Assembly (NCBI RefSeq): GCF_019748365.1
Contig: NZ_JAIEPN010000104.1
Location: 1 to 39,987 of the forward strand
Length of the DNA stretch: 39,987 nt
Direction of reading: 5' to 3'
From: Novosphingobium sp.
GTDB taxonomy: Bacteria; Pseudomonadota; Alphaproteobacteria; Sphingomonadales; Sphingomonadaceae
Numbering within the stretch: position 1 is the first letter of the stretch; every line of letters begins with the position of its first letter. The notes beneath the pieces are model-generated. The model saw only the letters and a program-made list of their open reading frames with translations, did not search any database and was not told the origin of the DNA. The position numbers and the translations under genes are program-made. Shown piece after piece: positions 8,039 to 16,951 of the stretch.

Positions 8039-9343
8039 ATGAATTTGGTCACAAAGTTCTGGCCTCAAAGCTATCGGCTGGATCCCTCGGGGCTGTTGCG
8101 TCGTGCTGCGGCGGTGATCGGGGCGGTATTGCTCGGCCTGGTCGCGATCGCCTTTGCAAAGAGCGGCGAGGCGGCTCAGCAGATCTTTGACCGCGCGTTT
8201 GCTGCAGCGCCCTGGCTGGCTGCATCCGGAACGCCGTTTGTGTTCGTCGCGGTGGTCGGGTTGACGCGGCGATTCTTTCCGGAAGCGCGCGGTTCCGGGA
8301 TTCCACAGGTCATGGCTGCAGGACATACTCCGGCGGCCAGTGCGCAAGGTCCACTCATCTCGCTGCGAACTGCAGCTGCAAAGTTCATCGGCACATTGGC
8401 CATGCTGCTTGGTGGCGGGGCTGTCGGACGTGAAGGCCCCACCGTGCAGATCAGCGCCGCACTGATGGTTGCGGTGCATCGCTGGCTCCGGGTTCCGATC
8501 AATGCAGGCGTGATCATAGCCGGTGGCGCAGCAGGCGTTGCTGCTGCATTCAATACACCGCTTGCCGGCGTGGCATTCGCCATCGAGGAACTGGCCGCCG
8601 CGTTCGAGCAGAAAGTTGCGGTACTGGTCATGGCGGCGGTGATGATCTCGGGGCTGGTCAGCCTCGGGATTGCGGGCGACTATGTCTACTTCGGTGTCGT
8701 CACCCGGCATCTGGCGCTTCAGGACGTTCTTGTCCTCGCACCGGTGATCGGAGTTCTGGGAGGCTTGGTTGGCGGCACGTTCGCCCGCGTTCTGGTGGCT
8801 TCGGCAACGTCAACCCGCCGCCCTTTCGCTTTCGCCCGTTCGCATCCCCTGCCGCTTGCCTTTGCATGCGGCATCATTGTGGCGGCAGCAGGGTTAGCCA
8901 GTGGCGGGGCGAGCTGGGGTACTGGCTATGACACAACGAGGCAGCTGCTAAGCGGACAAAATGCGTCTCTGGCGTTCGGTCCAGCGAAGTTCATCGCATC
9001 TCTGGCGACCGCGCTCAGCGGCGCGCCGGGCGGTATCTTTGCACCTTCGCTTTCAGTGGGCGCGGGGCTTGGCCAGATCGTGGCTTACTTTGTGAAAGGC
9101 GAACCTTCGGGGGCTCTCGTGCTTCTTGGTGTCGCTGCGTACTTCACCGGCGTGGTCAGGGCACCGCTGACTGCCGTCATCATTGTCATGGAGATGACCG
9201 CCGATCGGTCAATGATCATCCCCTTGTTCATTGCGGCACTGATCGCGGATTGGGTAAGCAGCAAGATCTGCCACGCCAAGCTTTACCATGCGCTCTCGCA
9301 AGGTTTCCAATCTGCTCTGCTGGAAACGCATCGCTCCCGGTGA
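8039..9343 (+). CDS. ClC-family chloride channel/antiporter
   Basis: A 434-residue membrane protein with the ClC selectivity-filter motifs in order: GSGIP (85-89), GREGP (130-134, with the gating glutamate Glu132) and GGIFAPSLSVG in the second half. AIEEL (about 181-185) supplies a Glu at the place of the internal proton glutamate of E. coli ClcA, so a 2Cl-/H+ antiporter is more likely than a passive channel. No CBS domains follow, as is common in bacterial ClCs. It is the last gene of the ion-transport block; its stop codon coincides with the point where homology to a recombinase remnant begins. Confidence 0.93.
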   Translation: MNLVTKFWPQSYRLDPSGLLRRAAAVIGAVLLGLVAIAFAKSGEAAQQIFDRAFAAAPWLAASGTPFVFVAVVGLTRRFFPEARGSGIPQVMAAGHTPAASAQGPLISLRTAAAKFIGTLAMLLGGGAVGREGPTVQISAALMVAVHRWLRVPINAGVIIAGGAAGVAAAFNTPLAGVAFAIEELAAAFEQKVAVLVMAAVMISGLVSLGIAGDYVYFGVVTRHLALQDVLVLAPVIGVLGGLVGGTFARVLVASATSTRRPFAFARSHPLPLAFACGIIVAAAGLASGGASWGTGYDTTRQLLSGQNASLAFGPAKFIASLATALSGAPGGIFAPSLSVGAGLGQIVAYFVKGEPSGALVLLGVAAYFTGVVRAPLTAVIIVMEMTADRSMIIPLFIAALIADWVSSKICHAKLYHALSQGFQSALLETHRSR

Positions 9344-9534
9344 TTGGCCTAATTCGAGGTGATTATGGCCCCCATTCGCTTCGCCGCACAAAGGCGTCAA
9401 TCATCTACAGGGCGACTGGTATCTTTCGCGCCGTCCAGATTCTGCTCGGCCATAACAAGATCGAGAATACGGTCCGCTACCTCGGAATTGACTTGGAGGA
9501 TGCTCTTGCCCTCGCCGAGAATACTGAAATCTAA
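9343..9534 (+). pseudogene. C-terminal remnant of a tyrosine recombinase/integrase
   Basis: An open frame encodes GDYGPHSLRRTKASIIYR, then AVQILLGHNKIENTVRYLGI and a tail ending NTEI before TAA at 9532-9534. This is the last roughly 63 residues of a site-specific integrase: HSLRR carries the catalytic His-x-x-Arg, LLGH the second His and VRYLG the nucleophilic Tyr. The catalytic domain's first Arg, the core-binding domain and any start codon of its own are absent. Upstream in this frame the codons are out-of-phase ClC sequence, so the gene was cut at about 9343. It is non-functional alone and marks a former recombination junction. Confidence 0.82.
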
Positions 9535-9829
9535 CCCGATAGCTCCCCACCCTGCGTGGGGATCTAACCTTCGGACGCCTTGCACCTATCCACCAATCAG
9601 GCATGATTATTAAGCGGCAGCTTAATCTCGAAGCAGACGTTGGTGCTGCTATACCTCAATGACCGAGTCTGGCCGACTGCTGGCGCCTTCATCAGCAGAA
9701 CGTGTGCTGGAAGAATCGCCAAACGCGCGGACTTACAACGCACTTCGGTTGGCGGGCGAAACGGGGCGTTGAATTAGGCGGCACCATTGATCTTCAATAC
9801 CAACCGGCGATTTCCGGCAAGACGCCAAG
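9535..9829. other. Intergenic, nothing recognised
   Basis: About 295 bp lie between the integrase remnant and the hydrolase stop codon. Short open frames are present but have no recognisable motif or ribosome binding site. Composition is less GC-rich than the flanking catabolic genes. It may be decayed sequence downstream of the old integrase. Confidence 0.4.
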
Positions 9830-10777
9830 TCAGGTGTTGGCGCGTTCCATGATCCAGTCAGCAGTTACCTGGGGTTGCATAAGCGGAAACATATGTCCGC
9901 CATCGATCATCTTGAGTTCAGCCCCCTTTATCGCGGCAACAGTCGTCTGACCATGTACGGTGGGATCCAGCAGGAGATCGCCGCTTGCGAACATGATCCC
10001 GACCGGAATGGAGAGTTCGCCATATCGTGCGGCAATGCCCGCCATCTCGCCCCGCGCCGCCTCGACATCGCGGCATGCTGCAACGAACGCTTCGGGACGC
10101 AGGGTCAACGCAGCGCCGCCTCGCGTTTCGAAATCGGCCGGAAAAGGTTCGGGGCCGAAAACCTGGGCATTCGCCGCATCTGCTCCAAGGCGCCCAGCTG
10201 GAGCCGCCAGTGTCCATGCCAGCACTGTACGGGCAATCGGCGAACGCAGATCAAGCGCCTTGAACACCTGCGGGATAGCCTCGATCGGCTGGGTTAGCGG
10301 CGCAAGCAATGCGAGGCCGCCAACTTTGTCGTGATGATCGAGCGCCATCGCCAGAGCGATAGCACCACCGAGCGAGTGGCCCACCACCAACGGCCTGTCT
10401 AGGCCAAGCTGGTCCATGAGCTCGACGATCATCGCCGCCTGCACTGCAAGACCGCATTTGCCCTCACCTCGGTAGGTCGAATATCCTGATCCCGGTCGGT
10501 CGACCAGGATAAGCCGATGGTGCGGCAACAGAAGTTCGCTCAAGGCATAGGTGAAGTTGCGAAGCTGTCCTCCAAGACCATGTATCAGAACGATCGGCGC
10601 TCCTTCACCGATGGCGAGGTAGTGCAGGCGAGCACCCTTCACATCGGCGAATCGCCCATCGGGCGGTACCAGTTGTTCAGAGCGCTTGCGGTTCCATGCA
10701 GTGAACGCAGCCAGCCCCGCGCTTGCGGCAAGTACGGTCGCGCCAGTACCCGCAATGGACTTGAGAAAGCTCGCCAT
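9830..10777 (-). CDS. Alpha/beta-fold hydrolase
   Basis: A 315-residue protein with a hydrophobic N-terminal segment (about residues 8-28) that probably anchors or exports it. The alpha/beta hydrolase core begins near residue 45: the oxyanion loop HGLGG (66-70), the nucleophile elbow GHSLGG with Ser135, the acid Asp267 in FASGDLLLD and His295 in GGHMFPL complete a catalytic triad. This class includes esterases, lipases, haloperoxidase-like and C-C bond hydrolases; the substrate is not predictable. GGAAGG lies about 10 bases upstream of the ATG. It is transcribed away from the molybdenum-hydroxylase operon and separated from the ion-transport block by the integrase scar, so its affiliation is unclear. 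Confidence 0.9.
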   Translation of the reverse strand: MASFLKSIAGTGATVLAASAGLAAFTAWNRKRSEQLVPPDGRFADVKGARLHYLAIGEGAPIVLIHGLGGQLRNFTYALSELLLPHHRLILVDRPGSGYSTYRGEGKCGLAVQAAMIVELMDQLGLDRPLVVGHSLGGAIALAMALDHHDKVGGLALLAPLTQPIEAIPQVFKALDLRSPIARTVLAWTLAAPAGRLGADAANAQVFGPEPFPADFETRGGAALTLRPEAFVAACRDVEAARGEMAGIAARYGELSIPVGIMFASGDLLLDPTVHGQTTVAAIKGAELKMIDGGHMFPLMQPQVTADWIMERANT

Positions 10778-11325
10778 TGATCCGCCATCCTTCCAATTTC
10801 CAAGGGCCTCTTCATCTCATGCCCGTACCTTTTCGGCAATTTCAGATCTCGGCTCTTTGCGGCACGTCCGGACGCCTGATCGAACCGATCCGGGAGTGAA
10901 CCTCGCAGGCTGCGACGCTGCGCCAGTTGATAAGGCGCTATCGTCGCCCCGGCAGCGTGTGCCGCAATGCCTTGCCGCTTGGGCGCATAGGATCTCGCTC
11001 AGGCGGCCGATAGGCTGGCGAAGGGGGTGGGTGTCGATCCGGCGAGAGAGATCGGCATGCCAGCCGCGCCTATCAACATCGCGGCACATATGAAGTGATT
11101 GCAGCGTCCGGCGCGGCAAGCGGCTCGCGGTGCGGGTCCGCGTCAGAGAAGCCTTGTCGCGCGGAGGTATTTCGATATCAATATATCTTGCAAGAGCTGC
11201 CGGGAGGCACCAGTGTCAGCGGATCACGACTGGTGTGCAGGTGACGAAAAGAGCGCCGCGCCCGGCAGAATGGCGCAAGGCGCGGGATGGCATCGCCGAG
11301 CCTTGCTGCGGCGGAGAGGATGATC
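10778..11325. promoter_or_regulatory. Long divergent intergenic region upstream of the molybdenum-hydroxylase operon
   Basis: No believable gene is present in this 548-bp region. The most structured part is AT-rich, 11170-11195: a perfect inverted repeat GATAT-CAAT-ATATC (11174-11187) immediately abutting the 8-bp palindrome CTTGCAAG (11187-11194). TTGTCG at 11154-11159 stands 16 bases before TATCAA and could be a weak promoter. I infer this is the operon's control region; the MarR regulator encoded at 24681 is the nearest candidate ligand-responsive repressor. Confidence 0.4.
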
Positions 11326-11799
11326 ATGACGGACATGACCTTGACGGTGAACGGCCGCGAACATGTGGTGACAGTGGAGGATCGCACCCTGCTGGTGCAT
11401 CTGCTGCGCGACCAGCTGCGGCTGACCGGAGCGCATGTCGGCTGCGATACCAGCCAGTGCGGCGCCTGCACCGTGCATGTCGATGGCAAGGCGGTGAAGA
11501 GCTGCACCATGCTGGCCGTGCAGGCGCAGGGTTGCGAAATCCTCACGATCGAGGGGCTGGCGCAGGGGCGCGAGCTGCACCCGATGCAGGCGGCCTTCCA
11601 TGAGCATCACGGGCTGCAGTGCGGTTTCTGCACGCCGGGGATGATCATGATGGCACTCGATATCGCCCGCCGCCACCCGAGCCCCGACGCCGCTACCGTG
11701 CGTGCGGAGCTGGAAGGCAATCTCTGCCGGTGCACCGGTTACCACAATATCGTGAAGGCCGTCGTGGCCGGCGCGCAGCGCATGGGAGAGCCGGCATGA
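11326..11799 (+). CDS. Molybdenum hydroxylase, 2Fe-2S subunit (CoxS/xanthine dehydrogenase small-subunit type)
   Basis: A 157-residue electron-transfer subunit. The N-terminal plant-type ferredoxin domain has Cys40, Cys45, Cys48 and Cys60 ([10 protein letters not shown]); the C-terminal helical domain has Cys99, Cys102, Cys134 and Cys136 (CGFC and CRC), giving the two [2Fe-2S] clusters that carry electrons from the Mo centre to FAD. The ATG at 11326 is chosen because GGAGAGG (11313-11319) precedes it by six bases; other in-frame ATGs at 11287 and 11320 are badly spaced. It is the first gene of the operon, and its stop overlaps the next start (ATGA). Confidence 0.94.
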   Translation: MTDMTLTVNGREHVVTVEDRTLLVHLLRDQLRLTGAHVGCDTSQCGACTVHVDGKAVKSCTMLAVQAQGCEILTIEGLAQGRELHPMQAAFHEHHGLQCGFCTPGMIMMALDIARRHPSPDAATVRAELEGNLCRCTGYHNIVKAVVAGAQRMGEPA

Positions 11800-14168
11800 C
11801 CGCGATGACCGCCCCCATGGGCAAGTTCGGCCAGTCGGTAAAGCGGGTCGAGGATTCGCGCCTGATCACCGGCAACGGCCGCTATGTCGACGATCTCGTG
11901 CTGCCGGGGCAGACCCATGCCGCGTTCGTGCGCTCGGCCTATGCCCATGCGCGGATCGGCGCGATCGACGTGTCTGCCGCCGCGGCGATGCCCGGCGTCG
12001 TGAAAATCCTCACCGGGCAGGATCTGGTGGACGGCGGCCTTTTCGCCCTGCCGAGCGGCTGGGGCCTCACCTCGATCGATGGCACCCCGGCCCGCGTCGG
12101 CGTGCACCATGCGCTGGCGGTGGACACGGTCCGCTTCGTCGGCGAGCCAGTGGCGCTGGTGATTGCCGAGACAAGGGGCCAGGCCCGCGATGCTGCGGAC
12201 AGCGTGTTCGTCGAATACGAGGAACTGCCGGCGGTCGTCGACATGGTCGCCGCGCTCGGCCCGGATGCGCCGCAGCTCCACCCCGATATCCCGGAGAACC
12301 GGGCTTTCACGTGGGACATCGGCAATGCCGAAGAGGCGGACGCAGCCTTTGCCCGCGCAACGCGGCGGGTGAGCATCGAGCTGCGCAACAACCGTCTCGT
12401 CCCCAATGCGATGGAGCCGCGCGCGATCAATGCCGAATGGCGCGCCTACGATGGTTCGATGACGATCCATCTCACGCACCAGAACCCGATCGGCATGCGC
12501 GTGCTGTTCATGATGCTGCTGGGGCTCGAAAGCGAGAACCACTTGCGCGTGGTTTCGCCCGATGTCGGCGGCGGGTTCGGCTCCAAGGCACCGGCCTATG
12601 CCGAGGAACTCGCCGTGGCCTTTGCCGCGCGCGCGGTGGGCCGGCCGGTCAAGTGGACGGCGGAGCGCACCGAATCCTTCCTCACCGACGCGCATGGCCG
12701 CGACCATGTGACCAGGGCCGAACTGGCGATGGACGATCATGGCCGCTTCCTCGGCCTCAAGGTCCATACGCTCGCCAATCTCGGCGGCTATATCTCGACC
12801 TCGAACGCGCTCGTCGTCTCCTACATGTACGCAACGATGCTGTGCGGCCAGTATGCGATCCCCGCCGTGCATGCAGTGGTCGAGGGCGTCTACACCAATA
12901 CCTGCCCGGTCGATGCCTATCGCGGCGCCGGGCGGCCCGAGGCGGCCTATGTGATCGAGCGCCTCGCCCACCTCGCCGCGCGCGAGATCGGGGTGGATCA
13001 GGCGGAAATCCGGCGGCGCAACTTCGTGCGCGCGTTTCCGCACCAGACCCCGCTCGTCTATTGCTACGACAGCGGCGATTACGAGGGCTGCCTCGATGCT
13101 GCGCTGCGTCTGGCGGACTATCAGGGCTTCGAGCAGCGCCGCGCGGAGGCACGCGCACGCGGCAAGCTGCGCGGGATCGGGCTTTCGGCTTATGTCGAGG
13201 CTTGCGGCATCGGGCCATCGAAGCTGCTCGCCAGCCTTGGCGGCGGCGGGAACATGTGGGAATCGTGCGAGATCAGGGTGCAACCGGCCGGATCGGTCGA
13301 AGTGCTGACCGGCGCGCACAACCACGGTCAGGGGCATCAGACGGTCTATGCACAGATCATCTCGGAGCGCTTCGGCATCCCGATGGACCGCATCACCGTG
13401 GTGCAGGGCGATACCGACCGCATTCAGGCCGGCACCGGCACTTATGGCTCGCGCGCTTCGGTCGGCCTCTCGGCGGCGGTCAAGTCGTGCGAGAAGATCA
13501 TCGAAAAGGGCCGCCAGATCGTCGGCTACATGCTCGGCATCGATCCCGGCGCCGTCGATTTCGCGGACGGCATCTATACCAGCGCCGCCACCAACCAGAC
13601 TGTCGCCTTCACCGAAATGGTCCATGCCGCCCATGCCGCAACGCAGTTCCCGACCGATCAGCTCGAGCCGGGGCTTGTCGCGACGTCCTTCTTCGATCCG
13701 CCGAATTTCACCTATCCTGCGGGCGTCCACGTGTGCGAGGTGGAGATCGATCCGGAGACGGGTGTGACCGAAGTGGTGGCCTTCAACGCCGCCGACGATT
13801 TCGGCAACGTGGCCAACCCGCTGATCGTGGAGGGCCAGGTCCACGGCGGGCTGACGCAGGGCATCGCGCAGGCATTGTGGGAGAATGCGGTCTACGATCC
13901 GGACAGTGCGCAGCTGATGACCGCATCCTACATGGACTACGGCATGCCGCGCGCCGACAGCTTGCCCGAGTTCGGTCTGGCCTTCTGGCCCTCGCCCACG
14001 CCGGTAAACCCGCTCGGCATGAAGGGCTGCGGCGAGGCCGGGGCGATCGGCTCGCCCCCGGCAGTGATCAACGCAGTGTGCGATGCACTGGGTATCGCGC
14101 ATGTCGATATGCCCGCCAGCCCGGAGAAGATCTGGCGGCTGTGTCAGGAACGGCAGGAGGCGCTCTGA
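11796..14168 (+). CDS. Molybdenum hydroxylase, molybdopterin-binding large subunit (CoxL form II-like)
   Basis: A 790-residue catalytic subunit of the xanthine oxidase family, binding molybdopterin cytosine dinucleotide in relatives. Landmarks are the N-terminal a/b hammerhead domain (about 18-130), the cofactor-binding GGGFGSKAP (258-266), the active-site loop AYRGAGR (374-380), [10 protein letters not shown], and the near C-terminal GCGEAGAIG with the conserved base Glu747. True aerobic CO dehydrogenases carry AYRCSFR with a Cys; its absence makes CO oxidation unlikely and points to hydroxylation of an organic substrate, often an N-heterocycle, purine or aldehyde. The start at 11796 overlaps the small-subunit stop. 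The stop overlaps the FAD subunit start by one base (TGATG). Confidence 0.94.
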   Translation: MTAMTAPMGKFGQSVKRVEDSRLITGNGRYVDDLVLPGQTHAAFVRSAYAHARIGAIDVSAAAAMPGVVKILTGQDLVDGGLFALPSGWGLTSIDGTPARVGVHHALAVDTVRFVGEPVALVIAETRGQARDAADSVFVEYEELPAVVDMVAALGPDAPQLHPDIPENRAFTWDIGNAEEADAAFARATRRVSIELRNNRLVPNAMEPRAINAEWRAYDGSMTIHLTHQNPIGMRVLFMMLLGLESENHLRVVSPDVGGGFGSKAPAYAEELAVAFAARAVGRPVKWTAERTESFLTDAHGRDHVTRAELAMDDHGRFLGLKVHTLANLGGYISTSNALVVSYMYATMLCGQYAIPAVHAVVEGVYTNTCPVDAYRGAGRPEAAYVIERLAHLAAREIGVDQAEIRRRNFVRAFPHQTPLVYCYDSGDYEGCLDAALRLADYQGFEQRRAEARARGKLRGIGLSAYVEACGIGPSKLLASLGGGGNMWESCEIRVQPAGSVEVLTGAHNHGQGHQTVYAQIISERFGIPMDRITVVQGDTDRIQAGTGTYGSRASVGLSAAVKSCEKIIEKGRQIVGYMLGIDPGAVDFADGIYTSAATNQTVAFTEMVHAAHAATQFPTDQLEPGLVATSFFDPPNFTYPAGVHVCEVEIDPETGVTEVVAFNAADDFGNVANPLIVEGQVHGGLTQGIAQALWENAVYDPDSAQLMTASYMDYGMPRADSLPEFGLAFWPSPTPVNPLGMKGCGEAGAIGSPPAVINAVCDALGIAHVDMPASPEKIWRLCQERQEAL

Positions 14169-14962
14169 TGTACGAACTTGCCTATTCCCGCCCAGCGTCG
14201 CTGGCCGATGCGCTGGCTCTGCTGGCCGAGGACGAGGGCGCCCAGGCCATTTCCGGCGGGCAGACCCTGATGCCGGTGCTACGCGCCCGCCTTGCCATGC
14301 CAAGCCGGCTGGTCGATCTGCTGAAGCTGCCCGAACTGGCCGGAATAAGGGCGGTTGACGGCGGAATCGAGATCGGCGCGGCAACCACCCATGCCGACGT
14401 GGCGGCGAGCGGCGAGGTACGGGCCGTTCTTCCGGCGCTCGCCGATCTGGCGGGCGGCATCGGCGATCCGGCGATCCGCCATCGCGGGACCATCGGCGGC
14501 TCCATCGCCAACAACGATCCTGCCGCCTGCTATCCCAGCGCGCTCCTCGCCCTTGGCGCCAGCATCACGACCAGCCAGCGCATCCTGGCGGCGGAGGACT
14601 TCTTCACCGGCATGTTCAGCACCGCGCTGGAGCCGGGGGAAATTGTCACCGCCGTGCGCTTCCCGGCCTGCCAGCGCGCCCGATACATCAAGTTCCGCAA
14701 TCCGGCCTCCCGCTTCGCGCTGGTGGGCGCCTTTGCCGCGCAGCTGCCCTCCGGCACCCGCATCGCCATCACCGGCGGCGGGCACGGCGTATTCCGCTGG
14801 CGTGAGGCGGAGGCGCATCTGGACAGTGGCGGCACAATCGATGCGATCACCGAAGACATGCTGGATCTGGCCCATTTCACGGGCGATCTGCACGGCTCTG
14901 CGGAATACCGCCATCACATCGCCGCCGTCATCGTGCGGCGCGCTCTTACAGCCCTCGCCTGA
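14168..14962 (+). CDS. Molybdenum hydroxylase, FAD-binding medium subunit (CoxM type)
   Basis: A 264-residue flavoprotein that passes electrons to the final acceptor. The two FAD pyrophosphate motifs of the family are present: SGGQTLMPVL (29-38) and TIGGSIANNDPAA (108-120). A C-terminal CO-dehydrogenase flavoprotein domain follows (about 165-262). Length is near the short end of the family (about 265-290). The start at 14168 gives a TGATG overlap with the large-subunit stop; the long frame upstream is a shadow of the large-subunit gene. The subunit order small-large-medium differs from the medium-small-large order of carboxydotroph cox operons. Confidence 0.94.
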   Translation: MYELAYSRPASLADALALLAEDEGAQAISGGQTLMPVLRARLAMPSRLVDLLKLPELAGIRAVDGGIEIGAATTHADVAASGEVRAVLPALADLAGGIGDPAIRHRGTIGGSIANNDPAACYPSALLALGASITTSQRILAAEDFFTGMFSTALEPGEIVTAVRFPACQRARYIKFRNPASRFALVGAFAAQLPSGTRIAITGGGHGVFRWREAEAHLDSGGTIDAITEDMLDLAHFTGDLHGSAEYRHHIAAVIVRRALTALA

Positions 14963-14980
14963 CCACGGAATAGCTGACCT

Positions 14981-15562
14981 ATGGAGATTACCGGTTCCTA
15001 CCTGCTGCCCTGCTCGCCGCAAACGGCATGGCAGGCGCTCAACGATACAGAGGTGCTGAAGTCCTGCCTCAAGGGTTGCGAAGCGCTGGAACGGACCGCC
15101 GAGAACGAGTTCACCGGCAAGGTTGCCGCGAAGATCGGCCCGGTCAGCGCGCGCTTTGCAGGCACCATGCGGCAGACCGAACTGGATCCGCCGCGCTCCT
15201 GCCGGATGCAGTTCGAGGGTCAGGGCGGGGTTGCGGGCTTTGCCAAGGGCGGCGCACTGGTCACGCTCACGCCGCAGGATGGCGGAACCGAGCTCACATA
15301 CGTGGCCGACACGCAGATCGGCGGCAAGCTGGCGCAGATGGGTGCGCGGCTGGTTGAAGGGACCGCCAAGTCGATGGCGGACGACTTCTTTGGCAAGTTT
15401 GCGGCAGCGGTGGCCGCCATGGAGCCCGAGGCAGGCCCGGTCGCGGCGCCAGCACAGGGTGTGCCTTCGCACGAGCAGACCTCCGGAACGCCTGCGTGGC
15501 TCGTGCCAGCGGTGCTCATTGTCATTGCGGCCATGGCCGCCGTGGCCGTGTTCTTCCACTAG
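14981..15562 (+). CDS. CoxG-like SRPBCC-fold membrane-anchor protein
   Basis: This 193-residue protein has the CoxG/SRPBCC fold over residues 1-145 (MEITGSYLLPCSPQTAWQAL, then GKVAAKIGPVSARFAG) and a C-terminal hydrophobic helix (about 170-190, AWLVPAVLIVIAAMAA) followed by only two residues. In carboxydotrophs CoxG helps hold the enzyme at the membrane for electron transfer to quinones; the same role is likely here by family and context. It follows the FAD subunit by 18 bp and precedes the amidohydrolase by 42 bp. No CoxD/E/F or CoxI-type maturation genes accompany it. Confidence 0.9.
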   Translation: MEITGSYLLPCSPQTAWQALNDTEVLKSCLKGCEALERTAENEFTGKVAAKIGPVSARFAGTMRQTELDPPRSCRMQFEGQGGVAGFAKGGALVTLTPQDGGTELTYVADTQIGGKLAQMGARLVEGTAKSMADDFFGKFAAAVAAMEPEAGPVAAPAQGVPSHEQTSGTPAWLVPAVLIVIAAMAAVAVFFH

Positions 15563-15604
15563 CGGCATCCCGCGCGGCGAGAGAATGGGAAGGGAAGAAG
15601 GCCC

Positions 15605-16951
15605 TTGCAGGAAACAGAGCTCACCCTGATCGAGAACGGGCTTGTCTTCGATGGCACTGGCAGTCCGGGCATCGTCACCCCGATCCTGTTCGGCTCCACG
15701 ATCCTTCGGCTAGGGCCAGAGGCGCTGCGCCTTTGCGAAGGGCGGGCCGTCACGCGGATCGACGCTGCCGGGGCCACGGTCATGCCAGGGCTGGTCGACG
15801 CGCACTGCCACATCAGCTTCGATGAACCCTTCAGCAACGACGAGCTGTTCTTCCACCGCCGCGAGGGCCTTGCCGCGATCATCGCCGCCTACAATGTGCG
15901 CAAAGTGCTGCGCGCCGGGGTGACGACGATGTTCGATGCCGACACGATCTTCGACGTGTCGCTCGATCTGCGCGACGCCATCGAATGCGGTGTGACCGAA
16001 GGCCCGCGCATGCGCTGCGGGGGCAATGCGCTGTTCACCTCCGTCGGCGGGACGGCCGGGCTGCTCGTGCCGGACGAAGGCAGCATCGGCTATCTCAAGG
16101 TAACCCGCACGCGCGACGAGATCGTCACCGAGATCCGCCGGCAGGCCAAGCGCGGGGCGGACTGGATCAAGATCCACGTCACCGGCCTCATCCCGCGCCA
16201 GCGGCAGGAAGGCGAAATTCAGGTCTGGACGCTGGACGAACTTAAGCTCGCCGCCGACACCGCGCACGAGGTGGGGCTCCCCATCGTCGGCCATTGCCGC
16301 AATGCCTCGAGCACCCGCGATGCCGCCCATGCCGGTTTCGACATGATCCTTCATGCCACTTATATGGACGATACCGCGCTGCAGGCCGTCTGCGATGCGC
16401 GCGTGCCCATCGTGCCCACGCTGACCTTTCAGGCGGTGCTGGCCGACCACGGCACAAAGATCGGCGCGAGCCCCTATCTGCAGGACCTCTTCGCCAAGGA
16501 AATCGAGGAAAGCAGCCAGCAGCTGCGGCAGGCCTATGATGCCGGCGTGCCGATGGTCTGCGGCACCGAGAGCGGCTTTTCGATCACGCCTTATGGCGAA
16601 TGGCACTGGCGCGAGGCGCAGATTCTTGTCGAGAACCTCGGGCTGACGCCGCTGCAGGCGCTGTCCTGCGCCACGCTCGAAGGCGCGCGGGCGCTCAAGC
16701 TCGACCATTGCACCGGCAGTCTGGAGCCGGGCAAGCAGGCGGATGTGATCGTGGTCGAGGGCGACGTGACCGGCGATGTCACGCTGCTGGGCCGCGAGGG
16801 CGCGATGCGGCATGTTTTCCACCACGGCCGCGCGGTCGATCTGGCGCGCCCGCTGCCGGAGCGCCGCGATCCCCCCTCGTGGCGGGTTTCCAACTATTCG
16901 ACCACTGCCGCAACTCGCCGTGCAACGGGTGTGTGGACCCCGAGACCATGA
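15605..16951 (+). CDS. Amidohydrolase-superfamily enzyme (imidazolonepropionase/prolidase-like branch)
   Basis: A 448-residue TIM-barrel metal-dependent hydrolase. It has HCH (His67, His69) on strand 1, a metal-bridging Lys189 (WIKIHVTG), His230 (GHCRN) and His250 (ILHATYM). The last ligand position, usually Asp in GTD, is Glu322 (CGTESG). The small beta-sandwich is formed by both termini (LIENGLVFDGTG; GSLEPGKQADVIVVEGD). Such enzymes hydrolyse C-N bonds of cyclic amides, imides and related molecules, so it could open a ring hydroxylated by the molybdenum enzyme; that is inference. The start is TTG at 15605 after a purine-rich GGGAAGGGAAGAAGG. Its stop overlaps the first P450 start (ATGA). 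Confidence 0.87.
   Translation: MQETELTLIENGLVFDGTGSPGIVTPILFGSTILRLGPEALRLCEGRAVTRIDAAGATVMPGLVDAHCHISFDEPFSNDELFFHRREGLAAIIAAYNVRKVLRAGVTTMFDADTIFDVSLDLRDAIECGVTEGPRMRCGGNALFTSVGGTAGLLVPDEGSIGYLKVTRTRDEIVTEIRRQAKRGADWIKIHVTGLIPRQRQEGEIQVWTLDELKLAADTAHEVGLPIVGHCRNASSTRDAAHAGFDMILHATYMDDTALQAVCDARVPIVPTLTFQAVLADHGTKIGASPYLQDLFAKEIEESSQQLRQAYDAGVPMVCGTESGFSITPYGEWHWREAQILVENLGLTPLQALSCATLEGARALKLDHCTGSLEPGKQADVIVVEGDVTGDVTLLGREGAMRHVFHHGRAVDLARPLPERRDPPSWRVSNYSTTAATRRATGVWTPRP

Noticed and set aside
9702..9950. Small plus-strand open frame between the integrase remnant and the hydrolase
   Set aside because: No ribosome binding site or motif, and it overlaps the 3' part of the hydrolase gene on the other strand.
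11796..14168. Aerobic CO dehydrogenase
   Set aside because: The active-site loop is AYRGAGR rather than AYRCSFR, subunit order differs and Cox maturation genes are missing.
11739..14384. Very long minus-strand open frame opposite the molybdenum-hydroxylase large subunit
   Set aside because: It is antisense to a gene with full family motifs; the translation is Arg/His/Asp-rich without recognisable domains, as expected from high GC third positions.
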